Source: an uncultured Paraglaciecola sp. (GTDB taxonomy: Bacteria; Pseudomonadota; Gammaproteobacteria; Enterobacterales; Alteromonadaceae). Taken from it: a stretch of 6,430 nucleotides of DNA. The position numbers were made by a program, and so were the translations under genes. The stretch is from the NCBI GenBank assembly GCA_905479025.1, contig CAJQKX010000543.1, forward strand, positions 1 through 6,430, given 5' to 3'. The notes below the pieces were generated by a model. It was not told where the DNA came from, made no database searches, and saw nothing but the letters and a program-made list of their open reading frames with translations. Of this stretch, positions 6,139 through 6,430 are shown one piece after another (the first letter of the stretch is position 1; each line of letters begins with the position of its first letter).

Positions 6139-6236
6139 GCGGTTTTACGCCGTTGTGCGCTAATAGCTCAGCCTGGTATCTTAACTTTGTCGAGCCCGAA
6201 ATGCATGCCTGCTTTTGCAAATATTCGTTGATGATA
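6139..6236. other. 98-bp spacer between convergent genes
   Basis: Contains a short inverted repeat, GGCG-N6-CGCC (6138-6151), at the 3' end of the glycine-zipper gene. It has no T-run, so it is not a convincing terminator. Nothing else recognisable. Confidence 0.35.
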
Positions 6237-6428
6237 TTATCGAAATAACCACGTTTGGATGTCGCTGTAGTTACTAATAATAATTTGCTGGGCACTGGGT
6301 TTGCCCTGCAATAGCTTGTCATCTACATGGAGTTGCTGCAGAGCGTACTGGACTAGAGAGCCGCGAGTTGCAATTTTAAGTACGCCGTTTGTCATACCAT
6401 AGTCGCGAGCGATCACCGCTTTTTGCTC
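6237..6428 (-). CDS. Unrecognised protein, C-terminal fragment
   Basis: A 63-residue open frame enters from the right edge and stops with TAA at 6237-6239. The start is outside the window. The composition is protein-like, beginning EQKAVIARDYGMTNGVLKIA, then GSLVQYALQQLHVDDKLLQG, and ending SDIQTWLFR. It has a mixed helix-forming pattern and no repeats. No internal stop occurs and the codons look like those of a real gene. The other two - strand frames here are less convincing: one has several stops, and the other gives a Gln/Pro-rich peptide that also crosses the glycine-zipper gene. I do not recognise the family. The 'ARDYGMTNGVLK' stretch could be part of a small DNA-binding helix-turn-helix, but this is weak. 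Confidence 0.5.
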   Translation of the reverse strand, partial: EQKAVIARDYGMTNGVLKIATRGSLVQYALQQLHVDDKLLQGKPSAQQIIISNYSDIQTWLFR

Positions 6429-6430
6429 TC

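Noticed and set aside
6138..6200. Possible integron attC site after the glycine-zipper gene
   Set aside because: The GGCG/CGCC repeat attracted attention, but no core-site pair (RYYYAAC and GTTRRRY in the right places) was found.
6062..6322. 86-residue - strand frame
   Set aside because: Overlaps the glycine-zipper gene antisense and ends in a low-complexity Gln/Pro peptide. The neighbouring frame 6237-6428 is more protein-like.

Overview
The window looks like accessory DNA, a defence or genomic-island segment, from a gammaproteobacterium of moderate GC content. The lineage is inferred from the transposase and methyltransferase sequence types and cannot be fixed to a genus here. There are no rRNA, tRNA or CRISPR signals and no housekeeping genes.

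Left edge (1-1152): two nested insertion sequences. The first 109 bases on the + strand encode the last 35 residues of an IS3-family transposase (OrfB type), followed by that element's right end at about base 127. This element sits inside an IS256-family transposase gene on the - strand. The IS256 reading frame runs into the IS3 end and stops there, so the IS256 enzyme lacks its C-terminal part, including the third catalytic acidic residue. The intact outer end of the IS256 element is at about base 1152, 16 bases past the stop codon of the methyltransferase gene.

Core (1169-5589): a compact restriction-modification locus. A Dcm/M.EcoRII-like DNA cytosine-5 methyltransferase with an N-terminal helix-turn-helix is on the - strand. 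Divergent from it is a two-gene operon on the + strand. Its first gene encodes an McrB-like AAA+ GTPase with a long unrecognised N-terminal region. Its second, overlapping by 11 bases, encodes an McrC/LlaJI-type PD-(D/E)xK nuclease subunit. The arrangement resembles the LlaJI and BsuMI systems, where an McrBC-like motor nuclease acts as a conventional restriction enzyme protected by its own m5C methyltransferase. The 76-bp divergent promoter region holds a 15-bp inverted repeat, CCGGT-N5-ACCGG. The methyltransferase's own HTH may bind it and set the order of methylation and restriction.

Right edge (5590-6430): a 171-bp spacer without a recognisable gene, then a small + strand gene for a glycine-zipper membrane protein whose zinc ribbon is split around the hydrophobic insert. 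After a 98-bp spacer comes the C-terminal end of an unrecognised - strand protein that continues beyond the window.
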